This document shows, piece after piece, positions 21,505 through 33,245 of a DNA stretch of 64,000 nt. A program made the translations under genes and the position numbers. Origin of the DNA: Rhizomys pruinosus (lineage: Eukaryota > Chordata > Mammalia > Rodentia > Spalacidae); contig VZQC01002907.1 of NCBI GenBank assembly GCA_009823505.1, forward strand, positions 2,736,665 to 2,800,664, given 5' to 3'. The first letter of the stretch is position 1, and every line of letters starts with the position of its first letter. The notes under the pieces are model-generated. The model worked only from the letters and a program-made list of their open reading frames with translations. It was not told the origin of the DNA and ran no database searches.

Positions 21505-22715
21505 AGCAGAGAGAAAGAAAGAAAAAAAGTAAGATTTCTATGTGACCAGGAACAAAGGATTCTTCTCTCTCTAGAACAAAGTCAGAATCAGGGGCTTTAA
21601 CCCTTCTAAGAGGAGAGCCATTCAAAGTCATCATTGACATGGGAAGCTGGATGACCCCATTATATGGTAGCAGGAGAGGAAGGTTCCTCCTTTGGGGTAT
21701 ACCTATTAGTATGGCATAAGAACTCTGATATATCTGAAAAGCAAGATGAAAGACCTGAACTTTCTGTGATATATTTTCATGCATTCACTACCAAGTCTCC
21801 AGCAGAAGGCTGGGACTTAAAGCAAAATAAGAAGCCCAGCAAGGAAGATGAGAGCAGGAGCTTCAGTAACAGGCACGGGGAACATGAACTCTTTCCTCAG
21901 AGATCCCCAAATCCCTGAGAAGAGCAGCCTGGCTCAAGACTGCGATTCAATTTCATCAACTTGAAAGAGAGAGCAAACTATGGTAAGCCATCGTTAATGG
22001 AAGGAGAGGATTCCCAGCTGTCTGAACTCAATGAACTGAATGAACATTGATTCCATACCCAGAACCAGAAGTACAATGGTGTGCAACACAGACTTGATCC
22101 CACACCTCCCAGCAACAGCAAGCTCCAACCGAAGTGCACTTGTGGGTTCCAAGAGACCTGAAAGTCTAAAAAGCATTCTGGCAAGATTTTTCTATAAAGA
22201 GCCAGATATGCATTTTGAGACTTTGCAAGTCTTATGGTCTCTGTTGCAACTACTCAATTATATCATTTTAGTACAAAAACATAATCACAGAGCGTGAACA
22301 AATGGGCATTGTGTGCTCCAGGAAAGCTTTATTCGAAATTTAGATTTCAACTATTTTCCCACCTACTTAAAAACTCAAAAAACCTTTCTTGGTTCTCAGG
22401 TCATAGAAAAACAGGTGGTGACTAGATTCAGACCAGGAGGTGTAGTTTGGCTACCCTGGTTAAAGGTTAAGCCTAAAACATAAATAATAATTTAAAATAG
22501 CTTATAATTTTGAGCACTTGCTAAGTACACGATTCTATGCTAAGTATATTTTGCTGTGATAACATTACAGATATAATTCATCTCTCCAATGGACATTCCT
22601 AAGTAAGGGAAAGGGAGGGGCGTTTAGCTACTTTTCTAAGAAGTAATCATAAGGAAGGGTGGGGCCACCGTTTTGAGCACCATCTATTATGTCTGTTTCT
22701 CTTAAAAGGAAATGT
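21505..22715. other. No gene or recognised repeat
   Basis: About 1.2 kb without a recognised element. No splice-bounded coding block found. Confidence 0.4.
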
Positions 22716-22717
22716 TA

Positions 22718-22970
22718 GAAGCTGGAAAGATGGTTCAGTTGGTAAAATGTTTGCCTTGCAAGAATGTGGCCCTGAGTTTGAGCCCCAAACCCATGTTAAA
22801 AAGTAATATAGCTGGGCGTGGTGACGTACGCCTTTAATCTTAGCACCTGGGAGGCAGAGGCAGGTGGATCTCTGTGAGTTTGAGGCCAGTCTGGTCTACG
22901 TAATGAGTTCCAGGCCAGCTGGGGCTATAGGGAGACCCTGTCTCAAAAAGACAAAAAAAAAAAAAAAAAA
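22718..22970 (+). mobile_element. tRNA-SINE head followed by B1
   Basis: An ID/B4-like head (GCTGGAAAGATGGTTCAGTTGG ... GTTTGAGCCCC) is followed after AAAAAGTAATATA by a full B1 (22811-22965). Its B1 carries CAGCTGGGGCT, so it is not the B2-B1 composite described elsewhere. Confidence 0.75.
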
Positions 22971-22984
22971 GATAACAAATAAAA

Positions 22985-23177
22985 GGGGCTGGAGAGATGG
23001 CTCAGCAGTTAAGAGCACTAGCCACTCCTTCAGGAGACCCAGGTTTGAATCTCAGCACCCACATGGCAGATAACAACCTCTGGTAACTCTAGTTCCAGGT
23101 GATCCAAAACCCTCTTTGGGTCACAGATGCACTTATATACATGCAGGCATAACCACTCATATACATTAAATGGATTA
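22985..23177 (+). mobile_element. B3/B2-like SINE
   Basis: GGGGCTGGAGAGATGGCTCAGC head, GACCCAGGTTTGAATCTCAGCACCC, ending CACTCATATACATTAAATGG and an (AATT)4 tract at 23178-23194. Confidence 0.85.
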
Positions 23178-23194
23178 ATTAATTAATTAATTAA

Positions 23195-24880
23195 ATGTTT
23201 TAAATTTTTATTGAATTTTTGTGTATTTCATACTGAACATCTCGATCTTAATCATCTTTATACCCCGTTCTCACTGGCACCCTCCCATAGCCCCGCCCCC
23301 TGCACTGGAATTCATACATTCTGTCATTTGTGTAAGGCCTATCATGTCAAGTTAGTGTCCCATGATATCCTTCAGTTGAAGTTCATCCACTGAGGACTAA
23401 TCAGCCAATCTAGTTTAAGTTCAGCTCTTCCTCACCTAGCAGTAATCGGCTGCCAATATTTCTTTGGCAAAGATTGGGTTCTGCTGCCCATTTCCCCAGT
23501 TCCATGCTGGGTTGTTGTCTGCTTGAGTTTGCATGGGTCTTGTGCATGCTGACACCATTGCTGTAGGTTCATATGAGCAGGGTCCCAGGAGCTTGTAAGA
23601 CTCAATTTCCATATGGTCATGTACCTCCTCCTTGGCTCTTACAATCTTTCCACCCCACTCCCCTACAAAATGGTCCCTGAACCCTGGGTGGGTGAAGTTT
23701 AATACAGGAGTCCTGTCCAAGTACCCACATTCTGAAGACTCTTAATCTCTACACTTTGGCCATTTGTGGCCTTTTATATTCCCGGCCTTCTATTGCATGA
23801 AAGAGCTTCATTAATGAGAATTGAGAGATTCATTAGTGTCCTCTTTACTGCTTGTTCTATGTTCCTTGAGCCTTAGGTATAGAAGGTACATTGCAGATGT
23901 GCCACTTGCGCTTGGGCAATTCACAGACAATGTCTGTGTGTGACCAGTTGTGGAACTCTGTAATAGTCTCCATCTGGTACAAAAGAAGCTTCTTTGATGA
24001 ATGGTGACTGGGATACTTAACTGTAATTAGGAGGATACATATTTCGTACTTAGTAAGAAATTACATTAGTCTAGGGATATGACAGACAGCCTCAGGGTTT
24101 TCTCTAAGATCTATGACCTCTCCAGCCATTAGTATTTGGCTATGTTTACAGTAACACACATGAGTTTCCTCCCACTGAGCGGGCTTTAAGTCCAAATAGG
24201 TCCGTGTTTATTGCCCCCAAGATAAAAGTGCCACTACTGCACCAGTGTTGTATGCTGTGTCAGTCATTGATATGGTTATTTGGTCTTGGAGCGAGTGTAG
24301 GACCATCTATTGTTCTCCTTTAGCAGCTTATGTAGAGCTCTCCAAAGCTATGAGAGCCAACCTTCAGGGGAGGAGGCTTCCAGGTCAGTTCCAGCTCCAT
24401 TGCTCCAAATCATGTGTCTGAAGTAGGTCCTGTCTTCAGCAATAGGATCTTACCTTAAAGTTCTGGGAGGCAATCAAAGGTTGTGGCAATAGCTTATATA
24501 ATCTGGGGAGTCTCTTGGACTACCCTGGCCAACAAATCAAAGGAAGGTTTCTCCTGTCTAGTCCTATTTCTTGTTATGTAGCTTTCAGCTATATACATGC
24601 ACTGGACTCATGTAGAAATATTGTATGTGTAATTTGTCATTAGGTTGTTCAACTAATATGATTCCCTCTGGTTTTTTACACTAGCTAGGCATTATTTATC
24701 TCTCCTCTCTCCCTGTCTAACCCTCCCTCCATGCCCTCCCCATTTAAAGTGTCCACATTTCCCCCATTTCTCCCTTGATTACACCAGTCTCCTATGGGCC
24801 CACCTCTCTTGAACTCCTTCTTTCCTTTTATCCCCAAAGTTTTTGTATATCCTTGAATGCCGTCCACCAGGCCAAGCTCT
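23195..24880 (-). mobile_element. L1 (Lx-type) 3'UTR segment
   Basis: Minus-strand L1 3' end: starts at the polyA side (TTTTTATTGAATTTTTGTG) and runs through typical 3'UTR text (GTAGGTTCATATGAGCAGG, TGGGTTGTTGTCTGC). Its innermost ~220 bp (24650-24870) are the inverted counterpart of 26140-26375. Confidence 0.75.
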
Positions 24881-24884
24881 CATT

Positions 24885-26375
24885 TATTACTTATTGAAGA
24901 CCCAGATATGAGTACATGCAATTTCAACCACCTGATATTTGACAAAGGGGCCAAGAACACTCACTGAAAGAAACATAGCATCTTCAGCAAACGGCACTGG
25001 CAAAACTGGATCTCCCCCTGAAGAAGAATGAAACTAGACCCTTATCCTTCACCTTGCACAAAAGTCAACTCCAAATGGATCAAAGATCTCAATGTGAAAC
25101 CTGAAACTCTAAAATTGTTAGAAGAAAACATTAGCAGTAACCTACAAGATACAGCTGTAGGAAAGGACTTTCTAAATCAGACAGCAGTTGGTCAGGAATT
25201 AAGATCAACAATCAATGAGTGGGACCTAGTTAAACTAAAAGGCTTCTGTGCAACAAAAGAAACAACCAAGGAAATGAAGAGAAAATCCACAGAGTGGGAA
25301 AAGCTTCACCAGTGACACATCTGACACAGGTTTCACATCCAGAATATACAAAGAACTCAAAAAACAAAGAACCAAGAAAACAAGTGACCCGATTAAAAGA
25401 TGAGCTAAGGATCTGAACAGAGAGTTCTCGAAAGAAGAAATAAAGATGGCTAAGAAACATTAAAAAGTGTTCAACATTGTTAGTATTTAGAGGACTACCA
25501 ATTAGAACCACTTTTAAGATTTCATCTTACCCCAGTCAGACTGGCTAAGATCAAGACAACAAGTGATTCCAAATGCTGGAGAGGATGTGGGGAAAGGGAA
25601 ACGCTCATTCACTGCTGGTGAGATTGCAAGCTCCACACTGGAAAGCAGTGTGGTGTGGAAACCTCTGAGAAACACTAAAAATGAACTACCATTTGACCAC
25701 TCCCTGGCATATGCCCAAAGGACTCATCCTGTTGCAGACATACTTCTACATCCATGCTTGTTACTGCTGTTTTCACAATAGCTAAGAAACGGAAACAACC
25801 TAAGTGTCCCTCAACTGACCAGTGGATAATGAAAATGTGGTACGTTTACACAATGGAGTTCTACTCAGAGGTAAGGAAAGACAAAATCATGAGATTTGCA
25901 GGTAAATGGATGGAACTAGAAACTGTTATGCCAAGTGAAGTGACACAGCCTCAGAAAAACACACGTATTCTCCCTCATATGCAGATCCTCGCACCAAATC
26001 CTTCATCCTTCCATGTGAGTTTGTATCCTGATGTAGCTGCAGGAACCCGGAAGATGGAAAGGGGGGGGGGCAAGAAGGAACCTGAGAGAAGAACAGTAGG
26101 AGACCGGTGTTACTAAGGGAGAGATGGGCAAAATGGGGGATTTAAATGGGAGGGAGGGGGAGTTATACAAGGAAATTGGGGGATAAAGGGAAAGGAGCTC
26201 AAGAGAGGTGGGCACATAGGAGACTGGTGTTATCAAGGGAAAGTGAGGAAAACTGGAACACTTTAAAGGTGGAAGCCATGAAGGGACTGTTGGGCGGGGA
26301 GAGAGAGTACGGAGACAAATAATGCCTAGCTAGTGTAAAAAACCACAGGGAATAACATTAACGGAACAACCTAGC
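24885..26375 (+). mobile_element. L1 ORF2 3' part plus start of 3'UTR, inverted to its neighbour
   Basis: The frame at 25028-25315 encodes an ORF2 C-terminal stretch (motifs [28 protein letters not shown]), and 25754-26000 the last ORF2 part (MWYVYTMEFYSEVRKD). Stops and frameshifts break it, so it is not functional. It then enters 3'UTR that repeats 24650-24870 in inverted orientation. Confidence 0.85.
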
Positions 26376-26582
26376 CACTTTGCCTCAAACTCACCAAAGG
26401 CAGAGTCAGGGAAATCATTGAGTCCTCTCCTGCCAGCTGACAGAAGGAAAACCGTGCTAGAGGAGTTACAAAAAACAGACCCAAAACAAAACAGACATCT
26501 TGTCACCTCTCCCAACCCCACTAATGACATTTCCCTCACCTCCAATGGGCATCTAACTTGGTATCACAAATCTCTAAAAAGG

Positions 26583-26583
<1 letters not shown>

Positions 26584-26617
<34 letters not shown>
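26584..26617. repeat. (CA)n microsatellite
   Basis: About 33 bp of CA with one TC interruption. Confidence 0.95.
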
Positions 26618-26621
<4 letters not shown>

Positions 26622-26999
26622 ACTAGAGCATCCTTTTCAACAGGGCAACATTTGGCTAAGAGTGACTTGCTGTTGGGAAAAGAGGTGAATTTAACAGGCA
26701 TCTGGGCAAGGAACACAGTTCTGTTTATTGATGGAAGACTGTTTACAAAAGTAAGAACTCTTTGGGGACCTTTGAAGATTTTGGCAAGCCCCAGTCCCAA
26801 AGGTTGCTGTGTGCTAAGAGAAGACTTATGGAGCTCTGAAAATGAGCGGCTGAAAGGTTAGCGTCTCCAGAAACCTATTAAAGCAGCCGACCGCGATGGT
26901 CGCCACGCAGGGAGCGTCATGAGGAGAGCTAGCATGCCTTCCTTTGGGCGGTTCCTTTTCTCTGCACTATAATTCCCCCAAAGGCTCGAGTGTCAGCGG

Positions 27000-27325
27000 C
27001 TTTGTCCCCAGGCAGTAATGCTACCGTGAGATGGTGGAAGCCTTAAGGAAGTGGAGCCTAGTTGGGGTGAAGTAAATGAACAGGACATCCCCTTGAAGGC
27101 TACACTGGTCCCTTGGCCCCTTCTCTCCCTCCTGCCTCCCTCTTCCATAAGATGAGTAGATTTGTGTGACCATATGCTGCTCTCCACTATAATGTCACAC
27201 CTCATCACGCATCCAGAAACATGGAAGTGACCATGGACTGATGTCTCCGACACTGTAAACCAAAATAACCCTTTCCTCCTTCCAGTTGATCTGGGGTTTT
27301 TTTGTCACAATAACAGAAAGCAAAT
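27000..27325 (+). mobile_element. Old LTR-like repeat (possibly MaLR)
   Basis: GATGGTGGAAGCCTTAAGGAAGTGGAGCCTAG then GACCATGGACTGATG, ACTGTAAACCAAAATAACCCTTTCCTCC. This is the same layout as 37065-37800. Family inferred only from general resemblance. Confidence 0.45.
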
Positions 27326-27564
27326 GCTTTGGGTGAAAGTCAAGACCTCCACACCCAGCCTGCAACTTCTGCTTCAGAACAAGTGTTTCTTTGTATTTTG
27401 TGCCTCCAAGTCTCCAAGCTTTGTAAGTGTCTTTGGTTTACTAGACTGACGATGTTCTAAGAACACCATAAGACTTGCTCATCAAAGTTGCAGGTGCTGG
27501 GAACAAAGAGTACAAAGAGTGCACAGTATTTGAAGATTTAAGGACTGCAGTTTCACAAAATTGG

Positions 27565-28157
27565 ATTTTTAGATTTACTTTATGTGTGTGTGTGTGTGTG
27601 TGTGTCCGTGTGTGTCTGTGTGTCTATGAACATGTGTACAGCTACCCAGAGAATATTCTTAACTGATGGACCATCTTTCCAGGCCTCAGAATTAATTTTT
27701 TGGGGGGGTCTTTTTGAGACAGAGTCTCCCTTTAGGCCCAGCTAGCCTGGAACTCACTATGTAGACCAGGCTGGCCTTGAACTCAGAGATCCACCTGCTT
27801 CTGCCTCCTGAGTGCATTTGCCACCACACCACACGCTAAGAACTAAAGACAGTTCTTAGCTGCCATGTGGGTGCTGGGGATCGAACCCGGGCCCTCTGCA
27901 AGAGCAGTCAGTGCTCTTAACTGCTGAGCCACCTCTCTAGCCCCTACTTATTATTCTTTATGTACAAGTATATTGCCTGCAGGTGTATGAGTGCACCCGT
28001 GTCATGCAATGCCTGCAAAGGTCAGAAGAGGATGTTGGATCCTCTAGAGCTGGAGTTATGAGCAGCTGTTATCTGCCATGTGGGTGCTGAGAATCAAACC
28101 CAGGTCCTCTGCAAAAGCACCCAGTGTTCTTACCCACCGAGCCATCTCTCCAGCCTG
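27565..28157 (-). mobile_element. Cluster: B3 pieces, B1 and B2/B3
   Basis: Four minus-strand pieces: B3-like with (GT)n (27565-27685), B1 (27696-27835, missing its last part), 5' half of a B2/B3 (27852-27943; GGGGATCGAACCCGGGCCC), and a fuller B3 (27945-28157; GAGAATCAAACCCAGGTCC). Confidence 0.75.
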
Positions 28158-28164
28158 ACTCTCT

Positions 28165-28425
28165 CTTTTTTTAAACCCACCGAGTCTTTCTCCTGATTCC
28201 TGTATTCACATAGATGTAGCCATCAACCAGAGCACAGGGAGACTTTCAGGGAAAGTGGTTCTCCCTCTCCCAGCTGCCATCAATTGCCAATAATAGCTTC
28301 TCAGCTAGGGATGGCACTGCATAAGCCCCTCCCCAACCATGCTGGGGTTTTAATTGCCTTGATCTGGTACAGCACTTGTTTAAAATACATGGGTCTATTA
28401 AGTTTAGAAGCCCAACAACAACTAA
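28165..28425 (-). mobile_element. L1 (Lx-type) 3'UTR fragment
   Basis: GTTCTCCCTCTCCCAGCTGCC, CAATTGCCAATAATAGCTTCTCAGC and TTTTAATTGCCTTGATCTGG match the reverse 3'UTR seen elsewhere in the window. Confidence 0.7.
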
Positions 28426-28439
28426 AGTAAATAAATATG

Positions 28440-28870
28440 TAAATAGATAATAAAATTACAAACAAACGAGACAAAGATCTTAAAGGCAGCCAGAAGAAAA
28501 CAAGTCATTTATAAAGAAATGACCAATAAACAGACAGCACACATCTTACTAGTAGCATTGAGAGCCAGCTGCAAGTGAATAGTGTTTATAAAATATAAAG
28601 CAAAAATAACTGTCATACTAGTATTGTGTACTCAGGAAAAAATCAAAAATATGAGCTACATAAGGCATTTTCAAAAAAGCAGAAGCTGGAATTATTATTG
28701 CCAATAGACTTCTCTAATTCAACTTCTAAAAGACATTTCAAAAATAAGAAAAATGATCTCACAAAGAAAATCCAAAATATGAGAGCAATAACAAAGATAT
28801 TGGTAAACAACTAAATGCCTTCTATAAAATAATCTTATTTCTGAGCTATAAAAATAGGCTCTAAAGATTG
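28440..28870 (+). mobile_element. Ancient L1M fragment, ORF1/ORF2 junction region
   Basis: A-rich text with AAGATCTTAAAGGCAGCCAGAAG, a landmark near the end of L1M ORF1. The short open frame at 28626-28814 is a remnant and not a host gene. Confidence 0.55.
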
Positions 28871-28894
28871 GAAGTAAAAATTTCTTCAAACAAG

Positions 28895-29000
28895 ACATAT
28901 TGGAACATATCTATCATCCGTGCATGTAGAAGCTGAGCCAAGAAGGTTGTGAATTCAAGACAAGCCAGGGCTACATAGTGAGACACTATCTCAAAAAAAT
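28895..29000 (+). mobile_element. Old B1/B4-like fragment
   Basis: GAAGCTGAGCCAAGAAGGTTGTGAATTCAAGAC ... GCTACATAGTGAGACACTATCTC. Confidence 0.55.
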
Positions 29001-29018
29001 TGCATGTTCAAGAGCTTT

Positions 29019-29383
29019 TTCTTTTTTTTTTTTTTTTGGTCTTTTTTTGAGACAGGGTCTCCCTGTAGCCCCAGCTGTCCTGGAATTCACTCTGTAGACC
29101 AGGCTGGCCTTGAACCCACAGAGATCCACCCGCCACCTCTGCTTCCCAAGTACTGGGATTACTGGGATTAACGGAGTGTGCCAGGGGCTCTGCTTAACTT
29201 TTTTTTTTTCTTTTTCTTTTTAGTTTTACCCTTTTTTTGGTATTTTTGAGACAGGGTCTCCCTTTTAGTACCAGGTGTCCTGGAGCTCGCTCTGTAGACC
29301 AGGCTGGCCTTGAACCCACAGAGATCCACCTACCTCTGCCTCCCGAGTGCTGGGATTAAAGGCGTGTGCCACCACGCTGGGCT
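29019..29383 (-). mobile_element. Two B1 SINEs in tandem
   Basis: B1 at 29019-29195 and B1 at 29200-29383, both minus strand with T-rich tails. The target TTCAAGAGCTTT (left, about 29008) recurs as CTCAAGAGCTTT at about 29382 beyond the pair. Confidence 0.88.
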
Positions 29384-29610
29384 CAAGAGCTTTATTCTGC
29401 AACATGGTGACTATCATTTATAACAATATATTATATTCTTGAAAATTGCTGAAAGTGCATTTTAAATGTTCTCACCACAAAAAGTATATTAATATTGGTT
29501 AATTAGATAAAAATATATTAATATAGGTTAATTAGATCAACTTAGCTATCCCACATTGTATATATATTTCAAAACATATTGTACATGATAAATAAATACA
29601 ATTTAACCAA
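29384..29610 (+). mobile_element. Ancient L1M 3'UTR fragment
   Basis: GCAACATGGTGACTATCATTTATAAC, TTCTTGAAAATTGCTGAAAG, GTTCTCACCACAAAAAG and ATATTTCAAAACATATTGTACATGATAAAT are in the order of the mammalian L1M 3' end. Confidence 0.6.
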
Positions 29611-29834
29611 AATTATAAAGTAAAATTTATATATAAACCTGAGAGGAATAAACAAAATTAAAATATTCTAATACCCTCACATTCTTCAAGGGAAAGATAT
29701 TAATTAACTTTAGATCTAATAAAATATGAGTTGTAAAATTGTAAGAATAAAATCATCAAAATAGTATGTATAACTTTCAATGTTTTTCTTTATCTATATG
29801 TTTATCCCACATAAGTTTACATCTACCACCTGCA

Positions 29835-29977
29835 TGCAGATGGCTGCAAAAGCTACAAGCAGGGGTTGGAGTAACAGGCAGATGTGAGCCATCTGACATG
29901 GGTGCTGGGAACCAAATCCTGGTCTTGCGCAAGTACAGTAAGCACTCTAAGCTGATGAGCCATCTCTTCACTCCCCA
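29835..29977 (-). mobile_element. B3-like SINE
   Basis: GTGCTGGGAACCAAATCCTGGTCTTG and GCTGATGAGCCATCTCTTCAC on the reverse strand. Confidence 0.7.
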
Positions 29978-30186
29978 ACTTCTACATTCTGAAGAGAAAA
30001 AAATAGGGAAAAAAACTTTAATCTAATAGTGCAAAAAATGGGAAAAAGAAGCATGTGAAACACATAGAAAGATTCAAATAAAAATTAGTCCAAAGTTAGC
30101 AATTATAAGAACAAGTAGAGAAACTGGTGTCACCAATAAAAAGATGATGTTTTAACTAGCAACGGTCTCCTTTAAACTAACAATAG

Positions 30187-30330
30187 GAGCCAAGTGTGGA
30201 GGCTCAAACCTGTATCCCATCATCAGGGAGGCCGAGACAAGAAGACTGGGAATTCAAGGTAAGCCCCCGATGTGCAGCAAAGTGGAGACCAGTCTGGGCT
30301 ACATGAGACCCTGACTCCAAAAAAAGCTAA
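30187..30330 (+). mobile_element. Old B1/B4-like SINE
   Basis: GAGCCAAGTGTGGAGGCTCAAACCTGTA ... GGAATTCAAGGTAAGCC ... CATGAGACCCTGACTCC. Confidence 0.6.
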
Positions 30331-30534
30331 AATAAAATTAAAAAGATGAAATAAAGTAACCAGAAGAAACAAGAGATCAGAGAAAGATTTAAAGAAAATT
30401 TGGTAACCAAGCACAATTGAGTAAAAAATCTATTATCCAACAAAAGAGACTTTAAAATAAAAATATTACTTGCATTTACTAGGAATAAAGAGAAACAATA
30501 TATAATGATAAAGCATCAAATTTATTAGAACTCT

Positions 30535-30765
30535 TTTAAAAATATTTTATTTATTATTTTTTATTTTACATGTATGAATATTTTGCCTGCATGTATATAA
30601 GTGAACTCATGTCAAGCAATGACCTCAGAGGTAGGAAGAGGACATCAGATCCCCTGGAACTGGAGTTACAGATGAGTCTTAGCTGCCATGTGGGTGCTGA
30701 GAATTGAACCTGGCTCCTCTGCAAGAGCAGCCAGTGCTCTTAATCGCTGAGCCATCTCTCCAGCT
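30535..30765 (-). mobile_element. B2/B3 SINE
   Basis: T-rich tail, GCCATGTGGGTGCTGAGAATTGAACC and CGCTGAGCCATCTCTCCAGC on the reverse strand. ATT(A/G)GAACTCTTT recurs on both sides. Confidence 0.88.
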
Positions 30766-30807
30766 TCTCATTGGAACTCTTTAGCAGTTACAAAGTTATA
30801 GACAAGT

Positions 30808-30970
30808 GGCCAGGCATGGTGGTGCACGCCTTTAATCCTAGCACTTGGGAGGCAGAGGCAGGCGGATCTTTGTGAGTTCAAGGCCAGCCCGGTCTACAGA
30901 GTGAGTTCCAGGACAGCTGGGGCTACAGGGAGACCCTGTCTTTAAATTATAAAAAAAAAAAAAAAAAAAA
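30808..30970 (+). mobile_element. B1 SINE
   Basis: Young full-length B1 (GGCCAGGCATGGTGGTGCACGCC ... CAGCTGGGGCTACAGGGAGACCC) with target AAAGTTATAGACAAGTG at 30790-30806 repeated right after the A tail. Confidence 0.95.
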
Positions 30971-31429
30971 AGTTATAGACAAGTGATAAAAAGACATTGA
31001 GATACATGAAACAAAAATTGAGATAAGCCAAGAAGAAACTGACAAGTCATAATCAAAACAAGAGATTTCTACCCCTACCTCTGAGTCACTGAGTCTTTGA
31101 ACAACACAATTTAAAAGCTCAGTTTAATGGGCATTCTATATAGAAGCCAGTATCTGACAATTAGATTCTTCTCAATTACACAATGAAAGATTTATGAAAA
31201 AAAAATGACCACATTCCAGGCAGTAAAGCATATTCCAACAATTTTCAAAGGATCGATATCATATAGACTATAATCTCATAATAATGCAATTAAGTCGATA
31301 ACAATAAGAAAACAAAAAGGATTGGACATTTAAGAATCTCCTTCTATATAATTCATGAGCCAAAGGAAAATAATACTGGAAATTTTATAATACTGTTAAA
31401 AAATAATAAGTGTGCTTGCTATATATTAA

Positions 31430-32360
31430 TCTTTATTAATTCCTGGGAACTGCATACAATGCATTTTGATCATATTCACCCCAGCTCCTCTCAACTCCTT
31501 CCAATACCCACATCTCCCTACCTCCCCCAACTTTGTGATCTCAACTCCTTCCAATGCCCACATCTCCCTACCTCCCCCAACTTTGTAATCTCAACTCCTT
31601 CCGATACCCACATCTCTCTACCTCCCCCAACTTTGTGATCTCAACTCCTTCCAATACCCACATCTCCCTACCTCCCCCAACTTTGTGATCTCTCTCTCTC
31701 TCTCTTTTTTTTAATTTAGTAACCCATCAACTCCAATTTGTGCAGCCAGTGTACCCATGGGTGTGGGAGCCTCCACTGGAGCCTGGTCAATCTACCATCC
31801 ACAGAAGCAACGCCAGGAAAGAAAACTTACCCTCCACAGAGGCCATCAACTGTCCATCACTCCTCACTTAGGGGTGGGGACTCATGAACCCCTTTCCATT
31901 TCATATTACAATGTTGATCCGCTTGATCTTGTGCAGGACTTAACTAGGCAAGCACAGCTGCTGTGAGGTCACAAGTGCAGTGGTCCAGTCCTGTCCAGAG
32001 GGCATCGCTTTTCTCTGGTTGTAACTGACATATGGCTCTCACATCTTTCTGCCCTCTCTTTTGAAATGGTCCCTGAGCCTTGCAGAAGGGATGTGATATA
32101 GCTGTCCTGTTCCTGGCTGAGCACTCCACACTCACTTATTCTCTGCACTTGGGCCAGTTGTGAGTTTCTGCGTTAACCATCATCCACTTCACAAAGAAAC
32201 TTCTCTTTTGATGTCTGAGAGCTGCACTAAACTGCAGGTAGAGAGACACAAGTTAAAAAGGCAGTTTGATACCGTGTTCATTTAACAAATAAGAGTAGTA
32301 GGTCCACCCCTGGAGCTTGTGAATAGGTTAAATCTTATGAGGTACATTTAATGAAATACT
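31430..32360 (-). mobile_element. L1 (Lx-type) 3'UTR containing a 50-bp tandem repeat
   Basis: Reverse 3'UTR text (AACCCATCAACTCCAATTTGTGCAGCC, CCTCCACTGGAGCCTGGTC, CACAGCTGCTGTGAGGTCAC). The G-rich 3'UTR block (C-rich here) has amplified to four copies. Confidence 0.75.
31490..31689. repeat. 4 x 50-bp minisatellite
   Basis: Exact 50-bp periodicity with units at 31490, 31540, 31590 and 31640, each starting CTCAACTCCTTCC and ending CAACTTTGTGAT. Differences are single substitutions (units 2 and 3). Followed by a short (CT)n tract. Confidence 0.97.
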
Positions 32361-32579
32361 TCGAGAAAAATATATATTCCTATTCATTAATGAAAAATAA
32401 TAACTAATATGACCAAAACCACATTGTATGCAAAACTTGAACAGGATCTGCAAATTACATAGCAACTGTCAAAGTAGGTCTCTTTACTCAAAAGGGATGA
32501 TGTGATTGCTATATAGGAAAGAGGTCTCCTTTTGAGTTTAATTTTATCAATTTTAGTTTTATTTATGCTTTGAAATTTT

Positions 32580-32580
32580 C

Positions 32581-32619
<39 letters not shown>

Positions 32620-32725
32620 AGTATATGCTCATGTGTGTGCAGGTGCCCACAGAGGCCAAAAGATGATGTCAGATCCTCTGGGAGCTGGAGTTGCAGGCAG
32701 TTATGACTCATCTAATGTGAGACAA
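32580..32725 (-). mobile_element. B3-like remnant with (GT)n
   Basis: A 35-bp GT tract then GTGCAGGTGCCCACAGAGGCC, GATCCTCTGGGAGCTGGAGTTGCAGG in reverse orientation. Confidence 0.65.
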
Positions 32726-33047
32726 GATATACCAGATGGAGAAAACAGCATATTCAAAGACCCCAAGGTGGAAAGGAGTATTTAAAGGAATATTTAAAAT
32801 GCTCCCAGCACCAAACATTCAGTAAGTATCCAGAATAATAGGTCCTATCTCATGGTTTAAGCAGAAGTCCCCTAAACTGGGATTATGAAGGACACTTGCA
32901 CCCTTATCTTTCTCATGAATTTAGCTCTCTAAATTCTAATCTCAATCTTTCATCCTCTAACTTGAAGCCTCCTAATGATTTGAGTTGATCATATGACACT
33001 TCCAGTCTTCCTATGAAATATAACTTTGTCTTTTTTGAGCCAACAGT

Positions 33048-33245
33048 TGTTAACATTTAGCATTTATCACATGGCAGGCACCCTACTAAGTACTTTGTAA
33101 GCAATGTCTGCTTTAATCCTCACAACATTCTCATTAAGGTTGTTGCTACCTATCTCTAATCTACAGGCAAAAAGACCAAGGTTATTAGAAACAAGTCACC
33201 CAAGCAAGAAATGGGAGAACAGAGGTTTGACTCAGCCACGTTGGT
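33048..33245 (-). mobile_element. MIR
   Basis: CATTTATCACATGGCAGGCACCCTACTAAG, CTTTAATCCTCACAACATTCTC and GACCAAGGTTATTAGAAACAAGTCACCCAAG follow MIR in reverse. Confidence 0.75.

Larger units (their letters stand above)
30420..31420 (+). mobile_element. Ancient L1M ORF2 (endonuclease region), split by SINEs
   Basis: AAAAGAGACTTTAAAATAAAAATATTACTTG, TCTGACAATTAGATTCTTCTC and GACCACATTCCAGGCAGTAAAGC follow the order of the L1M endonuclease-coding segment. A B3 and a B1 interrupt it. No intact frame remains. Confidence 0.55.

Noticed and set aside
21233..21784. 183-residue minus-strand open frame
   Set aside because: Most of it translates the GA/GGAA microsatellite (Ser-Leu and Phe-Leu-Pro-Ser runs) and a B3 SINE.
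22718..22970. Fourth B2-B1 composite
   Set aside because: The head is ID/B4-like and not B2, the junction differs, and the B1 has the solitary-type CAGCTGGGGCT; more likely a separate B1 next to an older SINE head.
31490..31689. CRISPR-like regular repeat
   Set aside because: The 50-bp units are directly adjacent without spacers, in a mammalian L1 3'UTR.
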